Virus record (IMG/VR): IMGVR_UViG_3300020733_000027
Coordinates: 1 to 42,436 of that record
DNA from: a virus
Direction: 5' to 3' (one strand)
DNA length: 42,436 bases
The notes beneath the pieces were generated by a model. That model worked only from the letters and a program-made list of their open reading frames with translations. It was not told where the DNA came from and made no database searches. Numbering within the stretch: the first letter of the stretch is position 1; the number at the start of each line of letters is the position of its first letter. The translations under genes were made by a program, and so were the position numbers. Below, one piece after another: positions 19,060 to 29,083 of this stretch.

Positions 19060-19097
19060 AGTGTATTAATTATACACTATTAACGTCCCCATGTCAA
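19058..19097 (-). promoter_or_regulatory. Promoter with palindromic operator-like site
   Basis: Minus strand TTGACA (19092-19097), 17-bp spacer, TATAAT (19069-19074). A 23-bp inverted repeat ATAGTGTA...TACACTAT (19058-19080) covers the -10, the likely transcription start and the start codon's first bases. The ATG is nine bases after the -10. Confidence 0.75.
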
Positions 19098-19337
19098 CAA
19101 ACAGAGCGTCTTGAATTTAGCCTCACGAAATGCTATACAGGCTTGCCAATACTGTTGTTCTTGTGCTGTTGCCCAGGCCCAATTAACGTATCTACTGCCG
19201 CAGGTGCGATCTAGCCAATCTTCCATTATGTCTATATTATAGATCCAGTCTTGTTGCATGTCCCTATAGTCGGGCCAGGGCACTATTGCTATATGAGCAA
19301 AGTCGTGCCAATCAGGAAGATAAGTTTTAATGAGCAC
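19080..19337 (-). CDS. Hypothetical protein (85 aa)
   Basis: GTG start with GAGGA nine bases upstream and a late box further up. The product is Trp- and Tyr-rich (KTYLPDWHDFAHIAIVPWPDYRDMQQDWIYNIDIMEDWLDRTCG; YVNWAWATAQEQQYWQACIAF). No family recognised. The many aromatics suggest a protein- or membrane-binding role. It lies between the oxygenase promoter and a late promoter, so it is expressed late. Confidence 0.65.
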   Translation of the reverse strand: MLIKTYLPDWHDFAHIAIVPWPDYRDMQQDWIYNIDIMEDWLDRTCGSRYVNWAWATAQEQQYWQACIAFREAKFKTLCLLTWGR

Positions 19338-19354
19338 AAATAGGTCCTCACTAG

Positions 19355-19362
19355 TATTTATT
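19355..19362 (-). promoter_or_regulatory. Late promoter box AATAAATA
   Basis: Minus strand AATAAATACTAG, 17 bp before GTG 19337, with AGGACC between. A standard late promoter with a leader. Confidence 0.65.
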
Positions 19363-19408
19363 ATCCGGAAATAGTTATCAGCAAGTGAAAATAAACGCCA
19401 TTTAGGAA

Positions 19409-19468
19409 AAATGGGCTAAAAAACCTAGCGTAGCGGCGCCGCAAACCTAGAAAAAACTAGCCCAAAAA
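19409..19468 (-). terminator. Composite hairpin after the fibre operon
   Basis: GGGCTA and TAGCCC arms enclose poly-A/T runs and the palindrome GCGGCGCCGC. On the minus strand the arms are bordered by T runs, so it may end leftward transcripts from the fibre genes. The exact fold was not computed. Confidence 0.45.
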
Positions 19469-19510
19469 TAAAATATACCTATTGTTGAGCTAGTGATATG
19501 TCAGTGTAGC

Positions 19511-19720
19511 TTAGACAGTTATTGCTTGCTTTTCGTAGTGCCAAATACGATCAATTTCGTTTGGATGATTATGGAAGGCCTTAACTAGATAGTCTCGGCT
19601 TTCCCCTGTAGGTGTGTACACTAGTGTTAGTTTATAGAGCTTGACTACAGTATCATCGCTGAGCTGTTCGATCAAGCCGCTATCTACTACTAGCCAATTA
19701 AATTTGCCAGTTGTGTTCAT
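19511..19720 (-). CDS. Hypothetical protein (69 aa)
   Basis: ATG 19720 overlaps the stop of the giant fibre gene (TAATG); an upstream start at 19741 is less likely. A small alpha/beta protein (NWLVVDSGLIEQLSDDTVVKLYKLTLVYTPTGESRDYLVKAF). It resembles small proteins placed directly after large phage fibre genes, which sometimes act as chaperones, but that role is not shown here. Confidence 0.65.
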   Translation of the reverse strand: MNTTGKFNWLVVDSGLIEQLSDDTVVKLYKLTLVYTPTGESRDYLVKAFHNHPNEIDRIWHYEKQAITV

Positions 19721-22700
19721 TATGCTTGTGCCTCTGCCCAACGTAAAATAACGTTAGCATTAGTATTGCTACCGCTAACCTTATAGATGTTGATAGCTAG
19801 CACGTCCGGACCATTTGGGAATGTACCACGTCCACCGATCGCACTAGATGTTAACTCTTTTAGTGCTGACAAATCTAGTGTATCAGTGTTACCTGGGTTT
19901 GATACGAACGAGAATACAGTTTCACCTGGTAGTGCATAAGCAGCACCAAACTGGAATGTTGGAGTAGCACCTGCGGCAATAGTTGTATTAGCAGACTGCG
20001 TAAATGTAATACGATATACAATAGCACCTGCTACAGTAGCACCAGAATATGAACTTGGAGTTCCTGATCCTGTGCTGGTTACAACTAGTGTACCTGCTGT
20101 GCTTGATACTACAGTAAACGTACCATTCATACCAGTACCGCCTGTAATACCTGACACAGTTACCTGCATACCAGCTGGGTAAGTGTTAGTTCCGCTTAAG
20201 GTATAGGTTACCTGGGAGCCGCTACCTGATGCACTAGTAATTGTACTAGCTGTTGGGTAGAACTGACGTGTGCTTACACCGTTAACTGCTGTGCCGCTTG
20301 GGAACTGTGTATAGGTTACAGCTAGATATGTACCAATAGTAGCACCACTTGCTAACCAACTTGCTTGATCAAAGAACAAGAAGTTTTTGTTAACATAACT
20401 TGCACCAGTACCAGCTGCTGTTACAGTAACGGTTACGTTATTGCCACTACCAGATGTTGATGTAGCATTAGCATTACCGCTCATAAGAACACGAGTATAA
20501 CTAGTTCCTTGAATTGTCAAATAACCTGATTGTAATGACTGTATAGACTGTCCACCAGTAATATACGTTGATGCACTTAAGGTATCGCCTGCTGCCATAC
20601 CTGAAATTGCCATAATTGAATCTGGCACTAGGAAGTCAGCACGTGTAGTCGATAGTGCAGAAGCATAAATTGCAGTAGCAGCACTAGTAGTTGCAATAGT
20701 AACAGTAGCACCGCCTGTTGAACTAGAATTACCCACACTACTCATAACAATACGTGCATAGCTTATATTATTAATTGTAGTATAGTTTTGTGTAATACTT
20801 GATACTGTTTGTCCACCAGTAATATAGGTAGTAGCTGATAATACGTCAGTAATGTTTAAGGTTACACCGCTATATTGAGTCTGTGTAACTAGGAAATCAT
20901 TACGACTAGAACTTACAGCCGCATTATAAGTAGTAGCTACACTACTGCCAAGGGTTACTGTAACGTTATTAGCACCGTTAGTTAGAGCAGCTGGACTAGT
21001 TGCAGTACCTACACCATTCATAACAATACGAGCATAGGCTACACCAGCAATAGTAATATAGTTCTGGGTAATGCTAGCAACAGTTTGCCCACCAGTGATA
21101 TAGGTAGTAGCAAATAGCGTATCACCTACTGCCATAGGTGTTGTCAACGCAGCAAATGCAGACTGAGTCATTAAGAAATCATTACGATTTGAACTGATTG
21201 CTGAGAAATAGCTAGTATTGTAAGCTGTTTGGATTTGAACAGTTACGTTATTACCATTACCTGGAGCACTTGTACCAGTTGGGGTAGCACTTAGCACAAT
21301 CTGTGTATATGCAGTTCCTAGATAGCTGGTATTGATAGCAGCGATAGTTGTTCCGCCTGGGATATTAGTTCCAGTAATAGTATTACCAACTACTGGAGTT
21401 AATGCAAACGAATTAAACTGTGAATTAGTTAACAGGATATCAGTTCTATATATACTGACAGCTGAATTGTATCTGCTGGCTGTTGAAGTTGTAATATTAA
21501 CAGAGTTAGCACTACCTGCTGGACTAGTTACACTAGCAACTTGATTCATAATAATACGTGTATACAGACCTGAGTTATATGCTCTGGTAATTGTAGTAAT
21601 ATATGTGCCGGCGCCTAGGTTACTGCTGGTCAATGTGTCACCAAGTTTAATTGGATTAGCACCAGCTTGAATAGCATCATAGGCGGTGTTAGTGATCAAG
21701 AAGTCAGTACGTGTCTGACTTGTAGCTGATAGGTATGTGGTTCCACCGTACGGATCAATAGTGGTAAATCCTTGAGCCACTAGTGTTTGATTAACACCGG
21801 TAAATGGATTACCTGTATTAAAACCTAGTGCTGAACCGTTGGCTGTGTTATAACCAAAGCTGGCCGCAGTAACAGTTTGATTAATTGCATTGAATCCGAT
21901 AGCAGTTAGACTTGCTCCACTTGGACTAAATGAAGTTGCTGGCAAACTAGATGTGTAAGCACCGTTTACGTTTGCAGTTGTTTGGCTTACACCACCTGAC
22001 CATGATACAGAACCACCGTTAGCAATCTGTACGAAACTTGGTTGTCCACCAGCCGCACTAGAAGTAATACCGGTCCAAGTAATCTTTGTAGGATCTGTTG
22101 GATAGTTAATTGGGTTCATAACACCGGTTACAACGATTGCACCACCACCTGATACTGCATCTGATGTAATTGAAATACCAGACAACAATAATTGCGCACG
22201 ATTTAATAGTTCACGCTCACCTAGGTCACCTGTTTGGGCATTGCTTACTGATGGACTTAGACGCATCAAGAATGCAGTGTTCTGTGTCAATCCGCACTGT
22301 ACACCTGTTGCAGCATAAGAGTAAATGTAACCACGGTCAGTTGTAAACTGTCCATCTAACAAGAATGCCGAACCCCAGTGACTAATTGCCGGAGTAATCG
22401 TATTTGATACTAGAACTACACCGTTGCTAGCGCCGTGTGTACTAGCAACACCTGCGCTAAATGAACGAGTTGAGCCTGATACAAATTGTGTTAATGTTGT
22501 ACCACGAACACAACCTAATAGATTATTACCTTGAATACTGGTATAACGAACAAGTTCGTTTTCTATCATTACAGTTCCACCTTTGGGTGGGAAATAGTAT
22601 GCACTAGTTACAGGAATCGTAGTATCTGTTGCTCCGATAGCTGCTGATAATGTACTGCGAGTACCTTCATTTAATACCTCATAACGAACAGGCATATTAC

Positions 22701-25700
22701 CTGTACGCATATATGCTTCGGTGTTTACGTTTGAATTACGGAAGCGGTGTGCAAAACAATAATTACCATCCGATCCGCGTAGCATAAAATCAATGAATCC
22801 AGCACCGTACCATGTCCACTGCATACCGATCATCTGCATTTTTGTTACATCTAATTGGTAACCACTTGGCCCTTGACCGTTTAAGGTATCTTGATTCCAG
22901 TTTTCTTGAGGTACTACAAGGTCAATAGTCTTAGTGGCCTTAGCACCTGTAATAGCTACTGTGCCACGATAGTCTGGAGAAACTGTCATAACAGTATCAC
23001 TAGTAATACTAGTTACAGTATGTGTCATTCCACGGATAACCATACGATCACCAACTTGTAGCTGTGTAGTAAATCTAGTATTAACACCTGTAACTAAATT
23101 GCTGTCTGGAGTAGCACTGATAGTACCAGCTAGGTGGAAAATACTAGCACGTTTAACTAGAGCCATGCGTATACCATCATACTGCCAGAACATACCATTT
23201 TGATCATCAAATGTGCCCGAACGAATAGTAGCACCGTGCCAATTTTTAACACTCATTTGGCATGGGTCACCCAATGAAGGTGTAGCAGAACCTAGTGTCT
23301 GTGTAGCTTGGAACTGTAATACACGTTCATTAATAATAGCAGTGACAGTATAGGTACCATTGTAGCCTGATGTATTAACACCTGAGATTGCAATAACAGC
23401 ACCAACTTGACAGCCGTGATCGGTATCATCATTGGTCATAGTAATTGTGCTACCGATAGCAGTGCCATTGGCGCTTATACTTTGGATATCGTAACTTGGC
23501 GCAAATAGGGCACCAGTATTGTACATAATACCTTTACCTGATTGATAACGTAGATATTTTTTACTCATACGTATTGCTTGAGCACCATGTGCAGGACCGC
23601 CTGTACCTAACTGTACGCCACCGTCTAATGGTCTGTGTACATAGAATGCATCTGGACGACTGTACACACTGCCTGTCAGTGTATTCTGAATATTGCCCGG
23701 AGCACGTGCTGTATATCTTAATGTATTTGGTAGCGGTGTTGACTCGACAAAATATGCGCCGGCTGCGTATTGTGCATTTGTACCAGCACTGCTAATTACT
23801 ACCGTAATAGTATCGCCTGGAATAAATCCATGATTAGACGCAAAAGTAACTTCAATAGTACTAATACTAGTATATCCAATTGCAGTACTACCTGATGGGA
23901 TAGGCGCTGTAGTAACATCACTTAATATTATCGCACTTATAAAACTAATTGGATTAGTTGTCAGTGGCGTACCAGCGACAGTTACTCCTAATACTGTACC
24001 ACCAGCTTGTATGGTTAGCACGTTAATAGTTGCTGGTGTACCAGCAGTCCCTGAAATTGTAATGACAGCACCGACAGTATAACCACTGCCTGCGTTATTA
24101 ACAGTTACCGCAGTGATTGCACCAGCAGTTGGGTCGATTGTAACATTTACAGTTAACCCAGTACCGCTGTCGCTTGATGTAGTTGCTAGATTTGTTGTTG
24201 TAATTGCAGGATACGAATCACCTCCAATTAATGTTGCAGGATCAAATGTATCAACTGCATTTTTAGCACTAGCTGATGTAACAGTAATAGTTGCATCATT
24301 AGCAGGTGTAGTACCGTTTAATGAAGTACCAAGAATTTTTAAAGTGTCGCCCACAACATAACCGCTTCCCGCTGAATTTCCAGCTTCAGCAGTATAAGCA
24401 CCATTGCTTCTAGACATATTAAATGTTGCACCTGTACCTGTGCCTGTTGTTGATGCTTGCCCTAGATTAGCATAGGTCTGGCTAGTGCCTATAGTCGGAC
24501 TAGTTAGAGCACCACTTAGAGAAACAACGTTACCGTTAACACCGGTTACTTGAACAGCAGTACCATCGCCTCGATCAGTAACTAGTCCTGGAATGATACC
24601 AACAGTACTATCTACAGTATATGATGTATCACCGACTTGACTGGTTGTAGTAAGAGTAGTAGCTGCTGCAACACCGCCAGTACCGACAACACCAGTAATC
24701 TGTGTACCAGTTGTAACTCCCGTACCGGTTAAAGGTGCATCAACCGGGGGGACAGCACCGGTAAACCCTAAGAAGTTACTACCAGCAGCCGTAGCAAGAC
24801 TAGTGGTAATTGTTCCAGACTGACCATTTGTAAACACGTTAAAACTTGGTGAACCCACTGACGCACCAGTATAAAATCCTGCGGTTCTTAACTGTGTATA
24901 AGATGAACTTAACACTGTTGGATTAGCTGTACCAACTTTAGATTTAGCATAGTAGGTAAACACGTTTTGTGATGGAACCGATGCAACAATAAATGTTCCT
25001 TCAGCACGGCTAAATCCTAAAATCGAACTAGCCAATGCTTTAATAGTAAACACTGTGCCTACTGAGAATCCATGACTAGCAACTGTTGTTACTGTGATTT
25101 GGCTGGCTCCGATATATCCTGTGCCTGCTGAAGCATCTGTATACACTGAAATAACTGACTGATCGCTACCTGGAATTTCATACTGTGCAGGATAGTTACG
25201 CATCAATGAGATAGCTTGCCATTTAGTAGGCTGTAGGCCATACTCAAAGTCCGCGTCGATCATAGACTGTGGAATACCTACCTTCATACGTTCCATTGCA
25301 TCTGTGGCAATTGGATTTAATCTAACTTCTTGTGATTTACCTTCGACAAAAATCTGAATAGTATCTGTTAGCAGCATCTGACTAGTATCAATGTCAAATG
25401 TTATAGTTGTAACTGTATCGTTACCATATACTGCTGCTGGGAAATCCGGATCTGAAGTGTTGGCAGCACTATAGGTAGCTTCTGCACGATTTGTTGCGTC
25501 AGCAAAACTGTATAGTACAATGTTTTGTGTTGTGTTTGTGATTAGTAGAATATCTTTTAACTGATAGTAGCCAATGAACTTAACATAGCCACGATTGCTA
25601 GTTGCAGCAGGTAATGTAAGATTACCATTTGGTGCTAGCACGTTAATGATAATCTGTATCAATGCGTTTAGAGCAGTAATACCATTAGTTTCTGGAGTCC

Positions 25701-26136
25701 AGGTTTGATCAATTACTTGAGCCGATATTGATTGTAAACTTGAATATCTAACATTTTGCAATACGTAGTTATTAACTAGGTTTTTAAGGAACACATGTGC
25801 AGCTACCTCTGGAGCACTAGCTGATACTTGAAGCACTCCGTTTACATAGTATTTGCTACCAATGAATACTGTTTGTCTATTGCCGCCGTGACGTAGATCG
25901 CTTAGATATGCGTCAATTACATAGCTCATATCTCGGCGACATTTATCAGCGTTATAGTTGTAATAGGCAAATGGAGCGATAAGATTAACAGTATTATAGT
26001 TAATATAAGCTGTAACTTCTTCTATGATAAACTTTCTGTTTTCATATAAAAGATTATATGTTTGTGAGTACAAACTTGTACTTGGAGGTACATACCCTGG
26101 TACAAATTTATAGTTTTTTATCAGCTGCTTTGACAT
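19720..26136 (-). CDS. Giant structural fibre or adhesin protein (2138 aa)
   Basis: The largest gene. The N-terminal ~300 residues (YKFVPGYVPPSTSLYSQTYN, ...DKCRRDMSYVIDAYLSDLRHGGN...) are a non-repetitive domain found in large structural proteins of T4-like marine phages. The remainder is beta-rich, Ser/Thr/Gly/Val-dominated, with many short Ig-like modules (YNGTYTVTAI, GTGMNGTFTVVSST) and five tandem repeats (about residues 1472-1915). An enzyme domain is not seen. It likely forms a long fibre or baseplate adhesin. Preceded by AAGGA and cotranscribed with the fibre gene at 26151. Confidence 0.85.
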   Translation of the reverse strand: MSKQLIKNYKFVPGYVPPSTSLYSQTYNLLYENRKFIIEEVTAYINYNTVNLIAPFAYYNYNADKCRRDMSYVIDAYLSDLRHGGNRQTVFIGSKYYVNGVLQVSASAPEVAAHVFLKNLVNNYVLQNVRYSSLQSISAQVIDQTWTPETNGITALNALIQIIINVLAPNGNLTLPAATSNRGYVKFIGYYQLKDILLITNTTQNIVLYSFADATNRAEATYSAANTSDPDFPAAVYGNDTVTTITFDIDTSQMLLTDTIQIFVEGKSQEVRLNPIATDAMERMKVGIPQSMIDADFEYGLQPTKWQAISLMRNYPAQYEIPGSDQSVISVYTDASAGTGYIGASQITVTTVASHGFSVGTVFTIKALASSILGFSRAEGTFIVASVPSQNVFTYYAKSKVGTANPTVLSSSYTQLRTAGFYTGASVGSPSFNVFTNGQSGTITTSLATAAGSNFLGFTGAVPPVDAPLTGTGVTTGTQITGVVGTGGVAAATTLTTTSQVGDTSYTVDSTVGIIPGLVTDRGDGTAVQVTGVNGNVVSLSGALTSPTIGTSQTYANLGQASTTGTGTGATFNMSRSNGAYTAEAGNSAGSGYVVGDTLKILGTSLNGTTPANDATITVTSASAKNAVDTFDPATLIGGDSYPAITTTNLATTSSDSGTGLTVNVTIDPTAGAITAVTVNNAGSGYTVGAVITISGTAGTPATINVLTIQAGGTVLGVTVAGTPLTTNPISFISAIILSDVTTAPIPSGSTAIGYTSISTIEVTFASNHGFIPGDTITVVISSAGTNAQYAAGAYFVESTPLPNTLRYTARAPGNIQNTLTGSVYSRPDAFYVHRPLDGGVQLGTGGPAHGAQAIRMSKKYLRYQSGKGIMYNTGALFAPSYDIQSISANGTAIGSTITMTNDDTDHGCQVGAVIAISGVNTSGYNGTYTVTAIINERVLQFQATQTLGSATPSLGDPCQMSVKNWHGATIRSGTFDDQNGMFWQYDGIRMALVKRASIFHLAGTISATPDSNLVTGVNTRFTTQLQVGDRMVIRGMTHTVTSITSDTVMTVSPDYRGTVAITGAKATKTIDLVVPQENWNQDTLNGQGPSGYQLDVTKMQMIGMQWTWYGAGFIDFMLRGSDGNYCFAHRFRNSNVNTEAYMRTGNMPVRYEVLNEGTRSTLSAAIGATDTTIPVTSAYYFPPKGGTVMIENELVRYTSIQGNNLLGCVRGTTLTQFVSGSTRSFSAGVASTHGASNGVVLVSNTITPAISHWGSAFLLDGQFTTDRGYIYSYAATGVQCGLTQNTAFLMRLSPSVSNAQTGDLGERELLNRAQLLLSGISITSDAVSGGGAIVVTGVMNPINYPTDPTKITWTGITSSAAGGQPSFVQIANGGSVSWSGGVSQTTANVNGAYTSSLPATSFSPSGASLTAIGFNAINQTVTAASFGYNTANGSALGFNTGNPFTGVNQTLVAQGFTTIDPYGGTTYLSATSQTRTDFLITNTAYDAIQAGANPIKLGDTLTSSNLGAGTYITTITRAYNSGLYTRIIMNQVASVTSPAGSANSVNITTSTASRYNSAVSIYRTDILLTNSQFNSFALTPVVGNTITGTNIPGGTTIAAINTSYLGTAYTQIVLSATPTGTSAPGNGNNVTVQIQTAYNTSYFSAISSNRNDFLMTQSAFAALTTPMAVGDTLFATTYITGGQTVASITQNYITIAGVAYARIVMNGVGTATSPAALTNGANNVTVTLGSSVATTYNAAVSSSRNDFLVTQTQYSGVTLNITDVLSATTYITGGQTVSSITQNYTTINNISYARIVMSSVGNSSSTGGATVTIATTSAATAIYASALSTTRADFLVPDSIMAISGMAAGDTLSASTYITGGQSIQSLQSGYLTIQGTSYTRVLMSGNANATSTSGSGNNVTVTVTAAGTGASYVNKNFLFFDQASWLASGATIGTYLAVTYTQFPSGTAVNGVSTRQFYPTASTITSASGSGSQVTYTLSGTNTYPAGMQVTVSGITGGTGMNGTFTVVSSTAGTLVVTSTGSGTPSSYSGATVAGAIVYRITFTQSANTTIAAGATPTFQFGAAYALPGETVFSFVSNPGNTDTLDLSALKELTSSAIGGRGTFPNGPDVLAINIYKVSGSNTNANVILRWAEAQA
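20390..21720 (-). repeat. Five tandem coding repeats in the fibre gene
   Basis: Units of about 86-95 codons share R-x-D-[FI]-L near the start, GDTL..., (T)YITGGQTV-[AS]-SITQNY in the middle and Y-[AT]-R-I-V-M later. The repeat marker (R-x-D) recurs near 20633, 20890, 21175, 21435 and 21700. The two middle units are most alike. Confidence 0.8.
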
Positions 26137-26150
26137 TTACAAATTCCTTA

Positions 26151-27122
26151 TTATGATAATCCAATGGCCAATGCTACTGCTTTAGCATCGACATATTTCT
26201 TGTTTGTTGCATCTGTGTTTAGTGTTGGCAAGTTTGGTAATGTAACTTTTCCAGCAACTGAGATGCTTCCGTTTGAGTTGATATTTCCAGCAACTCCTAT
26301 GCCGCCTGAAATAACAATAGATCCGGTTGTATAGGTACTGCTTGCTGTAGTAGCTTGAAAAAATACTTCAGTACCCGGACTAAAAATAGTATTTCCAGAA
26401 CCGTCTGGGTTGATTGTGATATCACTGCTGCTACCTACTGGACTTGTGATACTTCTAGTTATCACATTGCCTGTTGTTGTACCTGTAAACAAAGCAGTTG
26501 CATCGCTGGTATCCAATACAGTGTTATTAGTGTTGGCAGATTTAACATTACCTTTAACGTTACCAACTACTCCACCGTTAGCATTAATAGCACCAGTTAC
26601 GGTTAAACTACCTAACGTACCTACTGAAGTTAGGCTTGATGTTACAATAGTTGCCGGAAGTGTTGTTCCAGTAATTCCAGAAGCTGCTACAGTAGTAGCC
26701 GCCGCAGTAATTGTAATATTCTGAGATCCATCAAATGCTACACCGTTGATATTAACCGCAGTAGCCAGTTTACTAGCAGTACCGGCATTACCTGATATAT
26801 TTCCAGTAACATTTCCAGTAACATTACCTGTTAAATTACCAGTAACATTACCTGTTAAATTACCAGAAAACCCTGTAGTTGCTGTGACAGTGCTAGCAGT
26901 AGCAGTTCCTGATCCAAGATTTAAATTACGATTTAATGCTGTAGTTTTTAAGTTAGTAAGATCATTTCTTAATAATTGTACACCACCGGTAGTTTGTCCG
27001 TTATAAATCCTAAGGGTGAACGTATCGACGTCGAAAAATATCTCCCCTATTGTAAAGGAGTTTTTATCAAGATCAGTAGCGTGATATTGCGTTAATCTAA
27101 TTGATCGTACTGGTGCGGTCAT
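26151..27122 (-). CDS. Tail-fibre protein with collar-like repeats (323 aa)
   Basis: Contains a GNLTGNVTGN block (about residues 86-110), GTASKLATAVNINGVAFDGSQ (114-134), which matches the short conserved sequence of many T4-like tail fibre proteins, a TSVGTLGSLTVTG segment and a C-terminal NKKYVDAKA, often near fibre ends. The central region is low-complexity beta. Likely a distal or proximal fibre component. Driven by a late promoter with a normal leader. The DNA repeats of the GN block are noted separately. Confidence 0.8.
   Translation of the reverse strand: MTAPVRSIRLTQYHATDLDKNSFTIGEIFFDVDTFTLRIYNGQTTGGVQLLRNDLTNLKTTALNRNLNLGSGTATASTVTATTGFSGNLTGNVTGNLTGNVTGNVTGNISGNAGTASKLATAVNINGVAFDGSQNITITAAATTVAASGITGTTLPATIVTSSLTSVGTLGSLTVTGAINANGGVVGNVKGNVKSANTNNTVLDTSDATALFTGTTTGNVITRSITSPVGSSSDITINPDGSGNTIFSPGTEVFFQATTASSTYTTGSIVISGGIGVAGNINSNGSISVAGKVTLPNLPTLNTDATNKKYVDAKAVALAIGLS
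26805..26866 (-). repeat. Tandem DNA repeat for the GNVTGN motif
   Basis: A 22-bp unit (ACATTACCTGTTAAATTACC plus AG) recurs at 26821 and 26845, with a diverged copy before. It encodes the glycine/asparagine collar-like repeat in the fibre. Confidence 0.8.
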
Positions 27123-27143
27123 AAAGGATCCTAAGTCTAGTAG

Positions 27144-27151
27144 TATTTACC
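27144..27151 (-). promoter_or_regulatory. Late promoter box GGTAAATA
   Basis: Minus strand GGTAAATACT, 21 bp before ATG 27122, with AGGATC between. Confidence 0.65.
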
Positions 27152-27169
27152 AAAAAAAGGATCTAGCTA

Positions 27170-27613
27170 TTATTCTTTACCGTAATACTTATAGTTAACT
27201 GAAGTGGGATTTTCGCGGTGTATGCTAGCACCGTTTTTAAGATGGAAGCGTCGAGCCATTTCTGTTTGCGGACTTAGTGTTACAATATTTTTAACATCTT
27301 TATGCTCACCTAAAATCCACTCAGCAGCCTTCTTTAGGAGTGTAGCACCAGCACCTGGGCTATAACTCCAGATAGTATAAAATACTGCTACATCTTTAGT
27401 TTTTTCCATAGCTTGTAGATCTTCCTCTGTTTCGGGAATTTCTTTAAGCCATTGTAAACAGGTAGCAGCTAGTATTTCTTCGCCGGCTTTGAGAATAAGA
27501 ATTTCAGCAGTTTCATTAATACGCTGACTTAGTGGAATATGCGGACGCACAGGGTCATCTTTGATGACTCTAGTCAACGGATCGTTTTGGTCTTTAAGGT
27601 GAAACAGTTCCAC
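27170..27613 (-). CDS. GNAT-like acyltransferase-fold protein (147 aa)
   Basis: GTG start with AGGAAAT upstream and a late-type box at 27635. The C-terminal half (VAVFYTIWSYSPGAGATLLKKAAEWI...VTLSPQTEMARRFHLKNGA) has the GNAT pattern: a core strand, a G-x-G/A turn that holds the acyl-CoA pyrophosphate, and a final 'x-F-H-x-K-N-G-A' strand. Proteins like it occur in T4-like cyanophages. Substrate and activity are unknown; the usual R/Q-x-x-G-x-G is reduced to SPGAGA. Confidence 0.7.
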   Translation of the reverse strand: MELFHLKDQNDPLTRVIKDDPVRPHIPLSQRINETAEILILKAGEEILAATCLQWLKEIPETEEDLQAMEKTKDVAVFYTIWSYSPGAGATLLKKAAEWILGEHKDVKNIVTLSPQTEMARRFHLKNGASIHRENPTSVNYKYYGKE

Positions 27614-27634
27614 GGTGATTTCCTATTATATGCG

Positions 27635-27642
27635 TATTTATC
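27635..27642 (-). promoter_or_regulatory. Late promoter box GATAAATA
   Basis: Minus strand GATAAATACGC, about 21 bp before GTG 27613. Confidence 0.6.
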
Positions 27643-27651
27643 TTTTAACGC

Positions 27652-29076
27652 TTAAACTAGGTCATCACTAGGTAAATTATTGAGTAGTTCTCGTAATTTT
27701 GAACTTTCTACTTGTGCTCGAACTTTAGGAACTGCGGCACCATCCATTGGATCTTCCTGTGATTGAACATTGCTACGTTGTTTAATTGAGTTCAATAACG
27801 TGCTACCTGCTGATTGACTATTGTGATTACCATAGCCTTCCTCTTCAGTTAGATCGCTGATACGCAAACTGTCAATGTTAAATTCTAGATCAATTTTCAT
27901 ACCAACACCGCTACTACTACGTGTTTTCATTAACTGAATTTGATAGCGTCCACGCTCACGCATAGCACGGCTAGTAAAGATACCAAATACGTTGTCAGCA
28001 GTTTGAATCTTACTCAATCCGCCTGAAATGTGACTGTGATCAAATTCTACTTCTTCAACAGCACCACGGTTTAACTGTGCCGCAGTTACAAATACACAAC
28101 CCTTTTCAACTGCTAGATTACGCAATTCTTCACTGACATACTTGTCTTTAATAAACAAGTCTGCCGGGCTAATTTTCTTACTGATCGGCATCAACAAATC
28201 CAAATAGTCAACTAGCAACACGTCAACTTTTCGATCCATTTTAATTTCATACTCTTTCAAGTAGCTACGAATGTCATTGGCAGTTTTACCAGAGGGCATG
28301 TATTTTACCTGGTAAGTACCGGATTTTTTACCGATCACTTTGACCTTCATTTCAACATCGTCAATGTTCTTAAAAATCTCTTTAGTGGCCATACCAGTCA
28401 GCATAGCATCCATACGCATTGACACAAGTTCTTCCGAAAGTTCTAATGTTAGATAGACTACGTTCAATCCTGCAAGTGCCCAATTGATACCTAAATTTGC
28501 TAAAAATAGTGATTTTCCTGCGCCCGAGCCACCGGCAAAAATATTCAACTCACCGCGGTTCATACCACCGAACAATTTGTCATCCATCGCCTTCCAACCA
28601 GTGGATACTTGTCCATTATTATCTTTAATTTTCATTAGTCGAGCACGCGGATCTAAAAAGTAATCAGTACCTAAATCCTTTTGTAATCCAACTTGCACCG
28701 CTTTTTTAATCATTTCTTCTACTGGACCATACTCACCTTTTTCCAGCATGTCTGCCGATTCTAGAATGGCTCGCTCTAGTCCTTTGTGTCGAATAAATGT
28801 TTCAAAGTCGCCCAATAGCCAATCAAAATGTTCTTCACGCAGATCAACTGGTACCTTAAAATTGCTGCCGGTTGCGGCATTAATAATCTCTTCTGTAGGA
28901 ACAACATTATGATCTTCTACATACTTGTTGATAAAGTCAGCAGCCGTTTGTAGTCGTCGATCAAATAGACTACTATCAAAAATACTTTGGCAACGTGCAA
29001 ATGTAGCCGCATCGGCCAGCATCATTTCCAAATAAATTTTTTGTATATCGTATCCGTAATCTTTACTTTCAGCCAT
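27652..29076 (-). CDS. 41: Replicative DNA helicase, T4 gp41 / DnaB family (474 aa)
   Basis: Walker A GGSGAGKS at residues 182-189, Walker B LLVDYLDLL, and a conserved SGGLSKIQTADNVFGIF region (RecA-like helicase motifs H3-H4) identify a DnaB-family ring helicase. The N-terminal 140 residues form the helical collar domain. It unwinds DNA for leading-strand synthesis and loads the gp61 primase. It is preceded by its own sigma70-type promoter (29084-29112) with only seven bases between -10 and ATG, so the mRNA is expected to be leaderless. The -35 lies in the 3' end of the upstream gene. Confidence 0.9.
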   Translation of the reverse strand: MAESKDYGYDIQKIYLEMMLADAATFARCQSIFDSSLFDRRLQTAADFINKYVEDHNVVPTEEIINAATGSNFKVPVDLREEHFDWLLGDFETFIRHKGLERAILESADMLEKGEYGPVEEMIKKAVQVGLQKDLGTDYFLDPRARLMKIKDNNGQVSTGWKAMDDKLFGGMNRGELNIFAGGSGAGKSLFLANLGINWALAGLNVVYLTLELSEELVSMRMDAMLTGMATKEIFKNIDDVEMKVKVIGKKSGTYQVKYMPSGKTANDIRSYLKEYEIKMDRKVDVLLVDYLDLLMPISKKISPADLFIKDKYVSEELRNLAVEKGCVFVTAAQLNRGAVEEVEFDHSHISGGLSKIQTADNVFGIFTSRAMRERGRYQIQLMKTRSSSGVGMKIDLEFNIDSLRISDLTEEEGYGNHNSQSAGSTLLNSIKQRSNVQSQEDPMDGAAVPKVRAQVESSKLRELLNNLPSDDLV

Positions 29077-29083
29077 AGTCTAT

